Part shown: piece by piece, positions 42,767-51,907 of the stretch
How positions within the stretch are numbered: the stretch's first letter is position 1
Layout of the letters: every line of letters begins with the position of its first letter
DNA from: DASRAJ01 sp035638255
GTDB taxonomy: Bacteria; Bacteroidota; Bacteroidia; Chitinophagales; UBA10324
DNA length: 64,000 nucleotides
Assembly (NCBI GenBank): GCA_035638255.1
Contig: DASRAJ010000157.1
Coordinates: 1 to 64,000 of the forward strand
Direction of reading: 5' to 3'
Notes under the pieces: model-generated
The model's database searches: none
What the model was told of the DNA's origin: nothing
Seen by the model: only the letters and a program-made list of their open reading frames with translations
Program-made: the position numbers and the translations under genes

Positions 42767-45220
42767 ATGAAATCAACCTTTTTATTTGCAGCCCTGCTCC
42801 TAAATATAAGTCAGTTGCCGGCACAGTCAGTGAACAATCATTCCATGCACTTCTCCCAAAATGGCTTTGTGCAAAACACAGGACAGTTTTACGATGAACA
42901 TGGAAAGTTGAATGGACAGATTGAATTTCTGTTTGCCAAAGATGATTTTCATCTAGTACTTAAACCATCCGGTTTCAGCTATGAATTGATTCTGAAGTCA
43001 CCTCAGGTGAAAGGGTTTCCGGAAAGCGGCATATCCGACCCTGAGGATATGGAAGACTGGCGCGATGATCAGTCCACACAGGTATCGGTCAGTCGTATTG
43101 ATATAAGTTTGGTGGGTGCTAATAGGCATCCTGTCATCATCGCCGATCAAAACACAGGCACGCTTTACAATTACTATCTTGGTAAACGTGTAGTGGTGAA
43201 TGTGCCATCCTACCATCGCATCACCTATCAAAATGTATATCCCGGTATTGATATGGTATTTGAAGATCATCATTCTGAAAATGGAGATGTTCCGGAATAT
43301 TCCTTCATCGTGCATCCCGGTGGCGATGTGCACCAGATTAAGATGGAGTATACCGGAGCAACCAATATGTCCTTAGAAGAACAGCAGCACACATTATCCA
43401 TGGCAATGCCGAATGGCCTTATAAAAGAAACCGGCTTGAAGGGATACTGGCTTGAAGATGGATCTGTTTCCGGTGTATCCTTCCATTTAAAAAATGGTTT
43501 GCTGTCTTTCAATGCAGCAGTTAATAAAAACAAAACGCTCGTTATTGATCCCTCAATTGTGTGGGGAAGTTATTTTGGAGGTAAACGATCTGACAATTGG
43601 GATACTGAAAGTGAGATCACATTAGATAGCGCCAACAACGTCTTCATCTCAGGCTCAACGTACAGTTCCAAGTTCATTGCCACCACCGGTTCTGTGATGC
43701 CGGTCTATGCCGGTCAGCGTGACATGTTTCTTGCTAAATTTAGTTCAGATGGAACGCAGGTGCTCTGGGCTACTTACTTCGGCGGCAGCGGAATGGATGT
43801 AGCGTATGGCGTTTGTTGCGATTCGCGCAGCAATGTGCTCATTACCGGCTTTACTGAAAGCCCCGATGTGATGACAACACCCGGCGTTTTTCAGGATACT
43901 TTACTGGGAAAGTCCGATGTGCTGATTGCCAAGTTTTCAAACACGGGTCAACTTGTGTGGAGCACCCTGATGGGCGGAGCCAGTGACAGCGTGGAACATG
44001 AGCATGGGCGGGGTATCATCTGCGATGCGCAAGACCATATCTATGTATGCGGGTATGCTTTAAGCAATACCAATATTTCTACCACAGGGGCCTATCAAAA
44101 GAAGATTCGTGCCAGCGGCGACGCCTTTCTCGTTAAATTCGATTCAACTGGTCAAAAGATTTGGGGAACTTATTTCGGTGGAGGAGGTAAGGATCGCGCT
44201 CATGCTATTTGCCTCGACCGGTTTGGGCATGTATATTTTGTGGGAACTACCAAGAGCAAAAAGACCATAGCTGTAAATGGCTTCCAGACAACAATAGGCG
44301 GTAAAACGGATGCCATGATTGCAAAATTTGACAGTGCAGGCCATTTTTATTGGTCATCCTATTATGGCGGATCGGGAGAAGAGCGTTGCCGTGGAGTAAA
44401 ATGCGATGGGGATGGGAATATATATTTTGTCGGATGGACTGCGAGTAGCGATACCAACGTCATTTCAACACCTAACAGCTTTCAACAAAACAGGGGTGGA
44501 AATGATGATGGATTCCTGGTTAAGTTTACTCCTTCCGGCGGCAGAATTTGGGGTACTTATTTTGGCGGTAGCCAAACCGATTTCTTATACGGCCTTACTA
44601 TAGATTCCCTGGCCAACATCTATCTCTGCGGAAGCACTAGCAGCGGAGGCAACATTGCTTCTGAAGATGCTCTGCAACCCGTCAAGAGTAGTTTGAAAGA
44701 TGGCCTGATAGCAGAGTTTGATTCGAGCGGAAACCGCATCTGGTCAACCTACTTTGGGGGACCCGGGTATGATGAAGCCTTTGATATAGAAATAAATAAT
44801 TCGGGAAGTCTCTATCTTGATATTAATTCGGATAGCACCTTACCTGTTACAGCAGGGGCATATCAAACCACCGTTCGCGGGGAGGATGATTTAGCAGTGT
44901 TTATGTTTAATTTGAACACGGATTCTTCAGGATTAAAAGGCAGTAAAACTCTTCAGGCACTTTCTGATTTCCATCTAAAGATATATCCCAATCCTTCCCC
45001 TGGCATTATCACGGCAGAATTGCAAAGTGGTGAAAGTGGTTATACGCGGCTTAACGTTTTCGATGTTTCCGGGAAAATAGTCTTTAGCAGAATGGTAGCG
45101 GTAAAAGAAGGAACAAACACTTTCTACCTCGATCTTTCTGCATTAAACAGCGGCAATTATTTGCTTGGAGAAACAGGAAGTGCTCAAAGTAAGACGCTGA
45201 GTTTCACCATAGAGAAATAG
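42767..45220 (+). CDS. SBBP propeller protein G (DUF7948-like, T9SS, no PPC domain)
   Basis: The 817-residue product has a signal peptide (MKSTFLFAALLLNISQLPAQ), the DUF7948-like region ('GFVQNTGQFYDEHG', 'YQNVYPGIDMVFEDH'), seven motifs (WGSYFGG, WATYFGG, WSTLMGG, WGTYFGG, WSSYYGG, WGTYFGG, WSTYFGG) and a T9SS domain ('LKIYPNPSPGIITAEL'). It is about 120 residues shorter than A, D, E and F because the PPC-like domain is absent: 'LAVFMFNLNTDSSG' runs directly into the linker before the T9SS domain. The junction is clean and in frame. It is last in the array and is separated from F by an unusual 257-base spacer. Confidence 0.92.
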   Translation: MKSTFLFAALLLNISQLPAQSVNNHSMHFSQNGFVQNTGQFYDEHGKLNGQIEFLFAKDDFHLVLKPSGFSYELILKSPQVKGFPESGISDPEDMEDWRDDQSTQVSVSRIDISLVGANRHPVIIADQNTGTLYNYYLGKRVVVNVPSYHRITYQNVYPGIDMVFEDHHSENGDVPEYSFIVHPGGDVHQIKMEYTGATNMSLEEQQHTLSMAMPNGLIKETGLKGYWLEDGSVSGVSFHLKNGLLSFNAAVNKNKTLVIDPSIVWGSYFGGKRSDNWDTESEITLDSANNVFISGSTYSSKFIATTGSVMPVYAGQRDMFLAKFSSDGTQVLWATYFGGSGMDVAYGVCCDSRSNVLITGFTESPDVMTTPGVFQDTLLGKSDVLIAKFSNTGQLVWSTLMGGASDSVEHEHGRGIICDAQDHIYVCGYALSNTNISTTGAYQKKIRASGDAFLVKFDSTGQKIWGTYFGGGGKDRAHAICLDRFGHVYFVGTTKSKKTIAVNGFQTTIGGKTDAMIAKFDSAGHFYWSSYYGGSGEERCRGVKCDGDGNIYFVGWTASSDTNVISTPNSFQQNRGGNDDGFLVKFTPSGGRIWGTYFGGSQTDFLYGLTIDSLANIYLCGSTSSGGNIASEDALQPVKSSLKDGLIAEFDSSGNRIWSTYFGGPGYDEAFDIEINNSGSLYLDINSDSTLPVTAGAYQTTVRGEDDLAVFMFNLNTDSSGLKGSKTLQALSDFHLKIYPNPSPGIITAELQSGESGYTRLNVFDVSGKIVFSRMVAVKEGTNTFYLDLSALNSGNYLLGETGSAQSKTLSFTIEK

Positions 45221-45231
45221 TTAGGGACACT

Positions 45232-45260
45232 GGAATTCAAAGTGTTTTCTTTTGAATTCC
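45232..45260 (+). terminator. Hairpin at the end of the SBBP array
   Basis: GGAATTCAAA (45232-45241) pairs perfectly with TTTGAATTCC (45251-45260) around a T-rich 9-base loop, 12 bases after the stop of gene G. A second small CCGCC/GGCGG hairpin follows at once. There is no U-tract after the stem, so termination efficiency is uncertain. Confidence 0.45.
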
Positions 45261-45477
45261 GCCCACGGCGGAGGTACCAATAAGTTATTTTGTACCCTTG
45301 CTGTGGCCCTGTAGAGTATTGGACAAAAAGGATTTTGCCTGAGCTTGTTGATCGTACCATTCTCCTCCGAATGATTCCCATTCGCTTTGACGCAATAATT
45401 ATTCTTCAGTAGCTTTATGTTCCTGCTATAACGCTTTTGTCAGGTTCTTAAAGAAAGCGCCAATTTCGCACAACGAT

Positions 45478-48400
45478 ATGCGACTGAAACTTCAAAAAAA
45501 AATTCTTATTTGTTTCTTCGGCGCAGTCATTTTTTTTTCTTATCACGAAAATTCTTTTGCCCAGCAGCTTTCTAACTTCCGCACAAAATCATTTCCTGTC
45601 AGCAGTGATACACTGACCATTGATACGCTAAGCATTATTCCGGGCTCGGTGATTGTTGAAGCGAAAAAAGGAAGTAACATCCTTACTGCTGAGAATTATT
45701 CTCTCGACGAATGGAAAGGAATTTTGGTTTGGAAGAAAAAGCCTTCTTTAGACACTATTGTGATTTCTTACCGGGTGCTTCCTGTTGCCCTTTCAAAAAA
45801 TTATTTCCACAAAAGTTTTGCAACGCTGAACAAGAGTGACAGCATCCGCAACCAGCCGATCATTTATTCTCCCGAAGAATTGTCGGGCAAGCAAACTCCC
45901 TTCGGCGGGTTGGATTACAACGGCAGTTTTTCGAGAGGAATCACCTTCGGAAACAACCAGGATCTCGTGGTAAATTCAAGTTTCAATTTGCAGTTGCAGG
46001 GAAAACTTGCCGGCGATGTGGATGTACTGGCAGCCATGAGTGATGCGAACATTCCTATTCAACCCGAAGGCAACACGCAGCAGATCCAGGATTTCGACAA
46101 AATTTTTATTCAGTTCAAGAAAAACAAATCTTCATTGACTGTAGGCGATTATGAACTGTCGCGACCGAATGGCTACTTCATGAATTTTTACAAGAAGCTG
46201 CAAGGCGCAAGTTTTTCTACTTCGTATGCCGAAGGGAAAAATTACAGCTTCAAATCTGCCGCGAGTGCGGCGGTAGCAAAAGGGAAATATGCACACAACA
46301 GTATTCTCGGCCAGGAAGGAAACCAGGGACCCTATCGCCTCACGGGAAACAATGGCGAGTTGTTCATCATCATTCTCGCAGGAACGGAGCGCGTGTTCAT
46401 TGACGGGCTTCTGATGCAGCGCGGCAGCGATCGCGATTATGTGATTGACTACAACTCCGGCGAAATCACCTTCACACCTACGCGTCTCATCACAAAGGAC
46501 AAGCGTATTGAGGTTGAGTTTCAATATTCTGACAAGGCATTTCTGCGAACCATCTTCTACGCCAACCAGGAAATGCACAGTGAAAAGTGGAATGTTCGTT
46601 TCAATTTCTACAATGAACAGGATGCAAAGAATCAGCCGCTCCAGCAAGCGCTGAATGACACACAGAAAATTATCCTGGAAGCCATCGGCGACAGTTTGAA
46701 CCAGGCCTATTACCCGAGCATTGACAGTGTGGCCTTCACAGCAGACCGTCCCCTCTATAAAAAAATTGATACCCTTGGATTCACCATTTACGTTTACTCG
46801 ACAAATCCTGACAGCGCGCACTTCGCTGTAAATTTTTCATACGTAGGAAGCGGGAAAGGAAACTATGTGATTGCAAATAATCTCGTGAATGGAAGAGTGT
46901 ACCGGTGGGTGGCTCCTTTGAACGGATTGCTGCAGGGAGATTATGAGCCGGTGGTCCCCATCATTGCGCCGCAGCGAACACAGTTGCTCACGTTTGGAAC
47001 TGATTACATGATCAGCAAGAATTCAACTGTTACATGGGAGGGCGCATTGTCGAATACCGATTTGAACACCTTCTCGTCCATTGACAATAACAACAATGTT
47101 GGCTTTGCTTCTCACCTCGGTTTCAATCAGAAAATTTCTTTGGATACAGCAAAGAAAAAAAGTACCCAGTTGCTGGTGAGCGCACAGTATGAATTTGCTG
47201 CCAAAACTTTTAAGCCCCTCGAGCGCTATCGCCCGGTAGAGTTTGAGCGTGACTGGAATATTCAAAACATCACGACACAAACATTCAATGAACATCTCGG
47301 GTTGCTCTCACTGAATTTGCAAAAGCTCACAATGGGGAATGTACAGTATACAATTTCATTTTTCTCGCGGAGCGCAGGGAGTAACCTTCCGTCAAATTAC
47401 AACGGCTTGAACAATGCGATCAATGGAAATTACGTGTACAAGGGTTTCCATTTCACCTGGGTTACCAGCTATCTCACTTCAAAGAGTGATTCAGTCAACA
47501 CCAGATTTCTTCGTCCGTCATTTGACATTTCGCAGGCGATAAATATTTTCAAAGGCATTACGGTTGGTGTTCATGGCGAACAAGAGCGCAACAGAATTTT
47601 TGTTTCGAATGCTGACTCGCTGCAGAAGACGAGCTTCTATTACAATGAAGTGAAAGTTTACCTGAAGAATAATGACACGGCTAAAATTCGCTACAAGCTG
47701 GATGCTCTTTCGCGAATTGATTACACTCCTGTTTCTTCAAAGTTTGAAAAAGCCACAGTGGGGAACACGGCAAACTTCAGTGCAGGGTACTTCAAAAATC
47801 CGAATAGTGTTTTGCAAGTCACTGCTACCTACCGCGAGCTGAAAATCACCGACACCACGCTCACCACCCAAAAGCCTGATCAATCAGTCCTCGGCAGGTT
47901 GACTTATGATTTGAATTTGAAAAAAGGATTTATCAGCAGCAATACGTTGTATGAAGTTGGCTCAGGGCAAGAGCCCAAACTGGAGTTTGCATATGCGCCC
48001 GTTCCTTCGGGCACAGGTACCTACACATGGATTGACTACAACGGGGACGGCATTCAGCAGATCAACGAATTTGAGATTGCTGCATTCCAGAGTGATGCGA
48101 ATTTCATCAGGGTATTTCTCCCCACGAATCAATACGTGAAGGCCTACACTTCGCAATTCAACGAAGCGCTTACAATCACTCCCACGCGCTTGTGGAGCAA
48201 GCCAACGAATTTTCAATCAATGCTTTCCCGATTCTCCGGGTTGGTCACCTTGCAAATCACCAAGAAAACTTTTAAAGGAGATTTGGAAACACAGTTCAAC
48301 CCTTTTCTGCTCAATGTTAATGACGACTTACTGTTTTCCACTGCCGCTCTTGTTTCAGGATTTCTTTACTTCAACAAATCAAATCCGCACTATGGCATTG

Positions 48401-48987
48401 ACCTTTCATTTCAGAATAACCGGTCCAAAAATCTTTTGACGAATGGAGTGGAAGTGAGAACGCTGAAAACTTACGGTACCAGAATTCGCTGGAACATCTC
48501 GAAGAAATTTTCAACCATCCTGAAAGGAACACAGGGTGACAATGGCTACGCCCTCGAGTCGCTTCCGCAAAATGATTATTTTATCAAGGGCTATCTCGGC
48601 GAATCACAAATAATATTTCAGCCGTCGAATGTTTTTCGGTTGTCCATCGGGTACAGCTATGGCAACAGCAAAAACACGATTGGCGAAGTAGGGGAGAAGG
48701 CAATCAACAACAAGTTCACACTTGATATGAAGTACAACGTGATTTCGAAAAGTGTATTGACCATGATTGCAACCTTTGCAAATATTACTTACAACGGAGT
48801 TGCAAACTCTCCGGTGCAATACGCGATGCTTCAGGGATTGCAGAAGGGACAGAATTATTTACTTAACATTTCTTTCGAACGCAAGCTCTCAAGCTTTCTC
48901 GAGATGACGGTGAGTTATGAGGGAAGAAAAACGGGTGTCGCGAAAATTGTGCATACCGGACAGGCTCAGATACGAGCGTTGTTCTGA
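45478..48987 (+). CDS. Very large outer-membrane beta-barrel-type protein
   Basis: The 1169-residue product has a signal peptide with the core 'ILICFFGAVIFFSYHENSFAQ'. An N-terminal beta domain ('IIPGSVIVEAKKGSNIL', 'NYSLDEWKGILVWKKKP') precedes 'GSFSRGITFGNNQDLVVNSSFNLQLQGKLAGDVDVLAAMSD' style strand repeats. 'VFIDGLLMQRGSDRDYVIDYNSGEITFTPTRLI' and 'DKRIEVEFQYSD' form a distinctive domain seen in large Bacteroidota outer-membrane proteins. The rest is alternating amphipathic strands to the end ('TGQAQIRALF', terminal Phe). I infer an outer-membrane barrel of many strands. I cannot name the family or substrate; it has no plug/TonB-box features that I can identify. It stands alone. Confidence 0.85.
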   Translation: MRLKLQKKILICFFGAVIFFSYHENSFAQQLSNFRTKSFPVSSDTLTIDTLSIIPGSVIVEAKKGSNILTAENYSLDEWKGILVWKKKPSLDTIVISYRVLPVALSKNYFHKSFATLNKSDSIRNQPIIYSPEELSGKQTPFGGLDYNGSFSRGITFGNNQDLVVNSSFNLQLQGKLAGDVDVLAAMSDANIPIQPEGNTQQIQDFDKIFIQFKKNKSSLTVGDYELSRPNGYFMNFYKKLQGASFSTSYAEGKNYSFKSAASAAVAKGKYAHNSILGQEGNQGPYRLTGNNGELFIIILAGTERVFIDGLLMQRGSDRDYVIDYNSGEITFTPTRLITKDKRIEVEFQYSDKAFLRTIFYANQEMHSEKWNVRFNFYNEQDAKNQPLQQALNDTQKIILEAIGDSLNQAYYPSIDSVAFTADRPLYKKIDTLGFTIYVYSTNPDSAHFAVNFSYVGSGKGNYVIANNLVNGRVYRWVAPLNGLLQGDYEPVVPIIAPQRTQLLTFGTDYMISKNSTVTWEGALSNTDLNTFSSIDNNNNVGFASHLGFNQKISLDTAKKKSTQLLVSAQYEFAAKTFKPLERYRPVEFERDWNIQNITTQTFNEHLGLLSLNLQKLTMGNVQYTISFFSRSAGSNLPSNYNGLNNAINGNYVYKGFHFTWVTSYLTSKSDSVNTRFLRPSFDISQAINIFKGITVGVHGEQERNRIFVSNADSLQKTSFYYNEVKVYLKNNDTAKIRYKLDALSRIDYTPVSSKFEKATVGNTANFSAGYFKNPNSVLQVTATYRELKITDTTLTTQKPDQSVLGRLTYDLNLKKGFISSNTLYEVGSGQEPKLEFAYAPVPSGTGTYTWIDYNGDGIQQINEFEIAAFQSDANFIRVFLPTNQYVKAYTSQFNEALTITPTRLWSKPTNFQSMLSRFSGLVTLQITKKTFKGDLETQFNPFLLNVNDDLLFSTAALVSGFLYFNKSNPHYGIDLSFQNNRSKNLLTNGVEVRTLKTYGTRIRWNISKKFSTILKGTQGDNGYALESLPQNDYFIKGYLGESQIIFQPSNVFRLSIGYSYGNSKNTIGEVGEKAINNKFTLDMKYNVISKSVLTMIATFANITYNGVANSPVQYAMLQGLQKGQNYLLNISFERKLSSFLEMTVSYEGRKTGVAKIVHTGQAQIRALF

Positions 48988-48996
48988 AATCCCGAT

Positions 48997-49016
48997 TCGC
49001 GATACGCGTATCGCGA
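48997..49016. repeat. Perfect 20-bp palindrome
   Basis: TCGCGATACG at 48997-49006 is followed immediately by its exact reverse complement CGTATCGCGA. It lies 10 bases after the stop of the large outer-membrane gene and is flanked by CCCGAT and ACTCGCGGG, which extend the symmetry imperfectly. It may act as a terminator stem or be a dispersed repeat. Confidence 0.7.
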
Positions 49017-49051
49017 CTCGCGGGGGTGCAAGACTTAAGCCGATTGGGAAT

Positions 49052-49059
49052 TAATTTTG
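49052..49059 (+). promoter_or_regulatory. Possible -7 box before the Cys-cluster gene
   Basis: TAATTTTG matches TAnnTTTG and lies 37 bases before the ATG at 49097. No -33 partner is evident. Confidence 0.25.
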
Positions 49060-49096
49060 CAACCAGGATTTCATCTGCGAAAAAAAATTTCCATGA

Positions 49097-49762
49097 ATGG
49101 AACGATACATCGAACAACTACTCGCTGACATCGCTTACGCCACTGAAAATGTCAGCTTGCCATTTGCTGATCACGATTTGGAGTTGCATGATTGGATCTC
49201 CCCGGAGGAGGAGGATAGAACGGCACCCATCCGCAACTTAGAAGAGTGGACGGGCATCAGCAAAGAACATCTTCCGCCTTCTGAAGTTCTGACCGATGAA
49301 CAGGTTCAACTGCTTCTTGCTGCTCTCAAAAAAATGCTGGATGCTTACAACTGGTCATTCGTGCTTCAGATTGCAGTTCCGGAGCGTATTCAATATGTAG
49401 CCATCCGCGATAACTTTAACCAGCAGGCGAAAGTGAAACGGTGGCACATGGGCTTCTTCGAACTTTGCCGCGAGGGAACTGCACACGGAACTTGTGCGCT
49501 GGGAGAATATTGCCACTGCAAATTTTTCGCTGAATTTTTTGAGGGAATGATTGATGAAGAGTTAACTCCTGAAGAAGAAAGAGCGCGTCAATTGGAATTT
49601 GAGATAGAGCATCTAAAGAGAAAATATGAAGACGACTGGATGAAGTATTATCCTTACCATCTCGATCCGGAATACGATGACGAAAATGGCAACTCCTATG
49701 ATTATGGCTTTGGAGATGATGATGATGATGAGGAAGAGAGTGATGACTGGTGGAGAAAATAA
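49097..49762 (+). CDS. Cytoplasmic Cys-cluster protein with acidic tail
   Basis: The 221-residue product has no signal peptide. Residues about 30-50 are acidic, the middle contains 'PPSEVLTDEQVQLLLAALKKMLDAYNW' and 'IAVPERIQYVAIRDNFNQ'. A compact Cys cluster follows: 'ELCREGTAHGTCALGEYCHC' (C-x8-C-x5-C-x-C), a likely zinc or Fe-S site. The C-terminus is strongly acidic ('GFGDDDDDEEESDDWWRK'). I do not recognise a named domain; similar short proteins occur as hypotheticals in Bacteroidota by my recollection. Acidic tail and metal site suggest a protein-interaction or nucleic-acid-associated role, but this is speculation. Confidence 0.82.
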   Translation: MERYIEQLLADIAYATENVSLPFADHDLELHDWISPEEEDRTAPIRNLEEWTGISKEHLPPSEVLTDEQVQLLLAALKKMLDAYNWSFVLQIAVPERIQYVAIRDNFNQQAKVKRWHMGFFELCREGTAHGTCALGEYCHCKFFAEFFEGMIDEELTPEEERARQLEFEIEHLKRKYEDDWMKYYPYHLDPEYDDENGNSYDYGFGDDDDDEEESDDWWRK

Positions 49763-49923
49763 AATTGTTCCATGCCATACTAAGGAAAGTGACGACGATT
49801 AAATACAAATCAGACTATCTTAGAAAAACTTTCCAGCGAATACTATCCTAAGCTTTGCCAGGATGAATAAATGAATGTTGTATATACCTTACATTAAACC
49901 CGGATTTTGCAGTTGAATAGACA

Positions 49924-49955
49924 AGAAATCCGATTTCTCAAGAAATCGGATTTCT
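49924..49955. terminator. 15-bp perfect stem between convergent genes
   Basis: AGAAATCCGATTTCT at 49924-49938 is exactly complementary to AGAAATCGGATTTCT at 49941-49955, separated by CA. It lies between two convergent genes (49097-49762 and 50043-50987), the expected place for a bidirectional terminator, although U-tracts are short. Confidence 0.55.
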
Positions 49956-50042
49956 GAAGCGAGAAGAAAATCCTTCTCAACCTTCATTGATAAATATTTT
50001 CTACTGCAAAAATTCGGTTAAAGAGTTATTCAGGATCAAATA

Positions 50043-50987
50043 TTACTTCAGCACCAGCTTTTGTGTGCCTATCATATACCCATCCTGATAAATGTTAACC
50101 GTATAACTGCCTTTACCGAATGGCGCTGATTGTGTCCAGTACGCGCAGGCATTAGTCGCCTTTTGATCATAATTGACAGTGTTGGAAATGGTATATTGAA
50201 TCGGGGAATTATCGTCTGCGCTATTCATTACGCCCGAACCGCTACTCTCTAAGGCGAGCGTTATTCCATCAGGACCAATGATGCGTACGTAAAAAGTTTT
50301 TTCACCCGCATCAGCAACATCATTCTCCGGAATCTCCCAGCACACTTTCAGCTTTCCGGCTTTTTTCGCATTTGTAGTTTCATCTTCTTTGCCGCTTGAT
50401 TTTACCCTCACTCCCGAAAAAGTAATAGATGTGGGCTTCAACAAAGAAGCGATGTTAACTTTTTTTGAAAGGGTTGCGTTCGTTGATTTCAGTTGAGTGC
50501 TGGTGTTGATTTCCTGGGCAAGAGATTGTCCGAGAGAATCATTCCTGGTGATCAATACCTGGTTCTGCTGCTGTAACTGTATGATTTGGTTTTGCAGATC
50601 AGAAACTATGCTGTTCAAACCGGCAACCTGCTTGTCATATTCTGCTTGGGTAATCTTATTTTTTTTCGCCTGCGCTGCATAATTGTTTTTTAAATCCAGC
50701 AGCGATTTTTCTTTCACGGCAATGATGCTGTCGAGCTGCGCATTCTGCCCTTTGTACGATTCAATGTTCACTAATGCTTCCTGGTATTTCATGTTCAGAT
50801 CGGAGAGCCGCGTACTGTCATCATTTACCTGCTCGGTCAGTTGCTGACTTTGAGTGGTGCGCTGGTTGTATTTAATGTACAGATAGACGTTGATACCGAA
50901 CAGTATCAACAGCAACAGGACATAGAAAATGGTACGGCTATTACTTCGGGGAGGAGTGGTATTTTGATTTACTGGTCCGTCGGTCAT
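50043..50987 (-). CDS. Membrane-anchored coiled-coil protein
   Basis: The 314-residue product has a short cytoplasmic N-terminus, one transmembrane helix at about 20-39 ('IFYVLLLLILFGINVYLYIKY'), and a coiled coil from about 45 to 180 with heptad-like Leu/Ile spacing ('LNSIVSDLQNQIIQLQQQNQVL'). From about 185 a beta-sandwich-like domain follows ('ITFSGVRVKSSGKEDET', 'GKLKVCWEIPENDVAD', 'FYVRIIGPDGITLA', 'GSYTVNIYQDGYMIG'). It resembles a family of Bacteroidota envelope proteins of unknown function. The C-terminal domain should lie in the periplasm. It stands alone with a TACCTTTG box upstream. Confidence 0.85.
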   Translation of the reverse strand: MTDGPVNQNTTPPRSNSRTIFYVLLLLILFGINVYLYIKYNQRTTQSQQLTEQVNDDSTRLSDLNMKYQEALVNIESYKGQNAQLDSIIAVKEKSLLDLKNNYAAQAKKNKITQAEYDKQVAGLNSIVSDLQNQIIQLQQQNQVLITRNDSLGQSLAQEINTSTQLKSTNATLSKKVNIASLLKPTSITFSGVRVKSSGKEDETTNAKKAGKLKVCWEIPENDVADAGEKTFYVRIIGPDGITLALESSGSGVMNSADDNSPIQYTISNTVNYDQKATNACAYWTQSAPFGKGSYTVNIYQDGYMIGTQKLVLK

Positions 50988-51019
50988 GTGTGATTAATTT
51001 GGTTTAGGATTTGGCGAGC

Positions 51020-51027
51020 CAAAGGTA
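51020..51027 (-). promoter_or_regulatory. Candidate -7 box of the coiled-coil gene
   Basis: On the minus strand TACCTTTG matches TAnnTTTG exactly, 32 bases before the ATG at 50987. A -33 TTG is not evident at normal spacing. Confidence 0.35.
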
Positions 51028-51187
51028 ATATTGAAAAGAAGAAAAAAAAGCCGTTTGAGATATTAGTCATTGTTGAATATTCAGGTGAGAGAATGTGATA
51101 TAGTTCTCATGTGTTCGTTTGCAAGCGGTTCTTCGCTTCGATCAAACTGATTTATTCTGCAACAACAATTGCGGTGGAGGTGATCTC

Positions 51188-51901
51188 TTATTCAATAAGT
51201 AATTCCCCTGCACTCCTGTCAGCCATCCAAATAATTTCTCCTTGAATTAATTGAGCAGGAAGTTTTTGAGGGTCTTGTTTTCCATTCAAAACATCATGGA
51301 GCGTTTGAGATTTATTTTTCCCTGAAACCAAAAACACGATTTGCTTTGAGGCATTGATTGCCGGAGCCGTGAGTGTGATGCGAAAACTTTTTTGTTCTTC
51401 CACGAAAACTTCTTTCACCCATCTCGTCTCTTCATTCAAAATATTTGTGTTAGGAAAAAGAGAGGCGGTGTGTCCGTTTTCTCCCAGCCCCAGCAGGATT
51501 AAATCGAATTGAGGAAACGGCGTGGAGAAATTTTTCTTCAGCATTTCTTCGTATGCCAAAGCATCTTGTTCAGGTGTAGAACCGGTTGGAACCGGAAAAA
51601 TATTTTCCCGGGGAACCGGCACATGATTCAGCAATGTTTCATTCACCATTCTGAAATTGCTCCGTACATCATCGTGAGGAACATATCGCTCATCACCGAA
51701 GAAAATTTTCACCCGTTTCCAGTCAATAAGATTCCTGAAAAAATTTCCCGCGAGCATTTCATACATAGTGCGCGGCGTTTCACCGCCTGAAAGCACAAGA
51801 GTAAAATTTCCTTTCTCCGAAATATTTCTTTGACAAGCATCGCAAATAAGCTCAGCAGTACCGCGGCTCAACTGTTGCAGATCATCGAAGATTTGTAGCA
51901 A
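51188..51901 (-). CDS. pgl: 6-phosphogluconolactonase
   Basis: This 237-residue protein of the DevB/SOL family hydrolyses 6-phosphogluconolactone in the oxidative pentose phosphate branch. Motifs: 'LVLSGGETPRTMYEML' (phosphate-binding), 'VKIFFGDERYVP', 'LLGLGENGHTASLFP' and 'KSQTLHDVLNG'. The only start consistent with the conserved N-terminus is TTG at 51899-51901, because an in-frame stop lies five codons upstream. It is last in the gnd-zwf-pgl cluster, separated from zwf by 122 bases that hold an inverted repeat, so it may be co-transcribed or have its own promoter. Confidence 0.93.
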   Translation of the reverse strand: MLQIFDDLQQLSRGTAELICDACQRNISEKGNFTLVLSGGETPRTMYEMLAGNFFRNLIDWKRVKIFFGDERYVPHDDVRSNFRMVNETLLNHVPVPRENIFPVPTGSTPEQDALAYEEMLKKNFSTPFPQFDLILLGLGENGHTASLFPNTNILNEETRWVKEVFVEEQKSFRITLTAPAINASKQIVFLVSGKNKSQTLHDVLNGKQDPQKLPAQLIQGEIIWMADRSAGELLIE

Positions 51902-51907
51902 GGCGTT

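Noticed and set aside
46132..46821. 229-codon antisense frame
   Set aside because: It lies wholly opposite the large outer-membrane gene and mirrors its codon bias.
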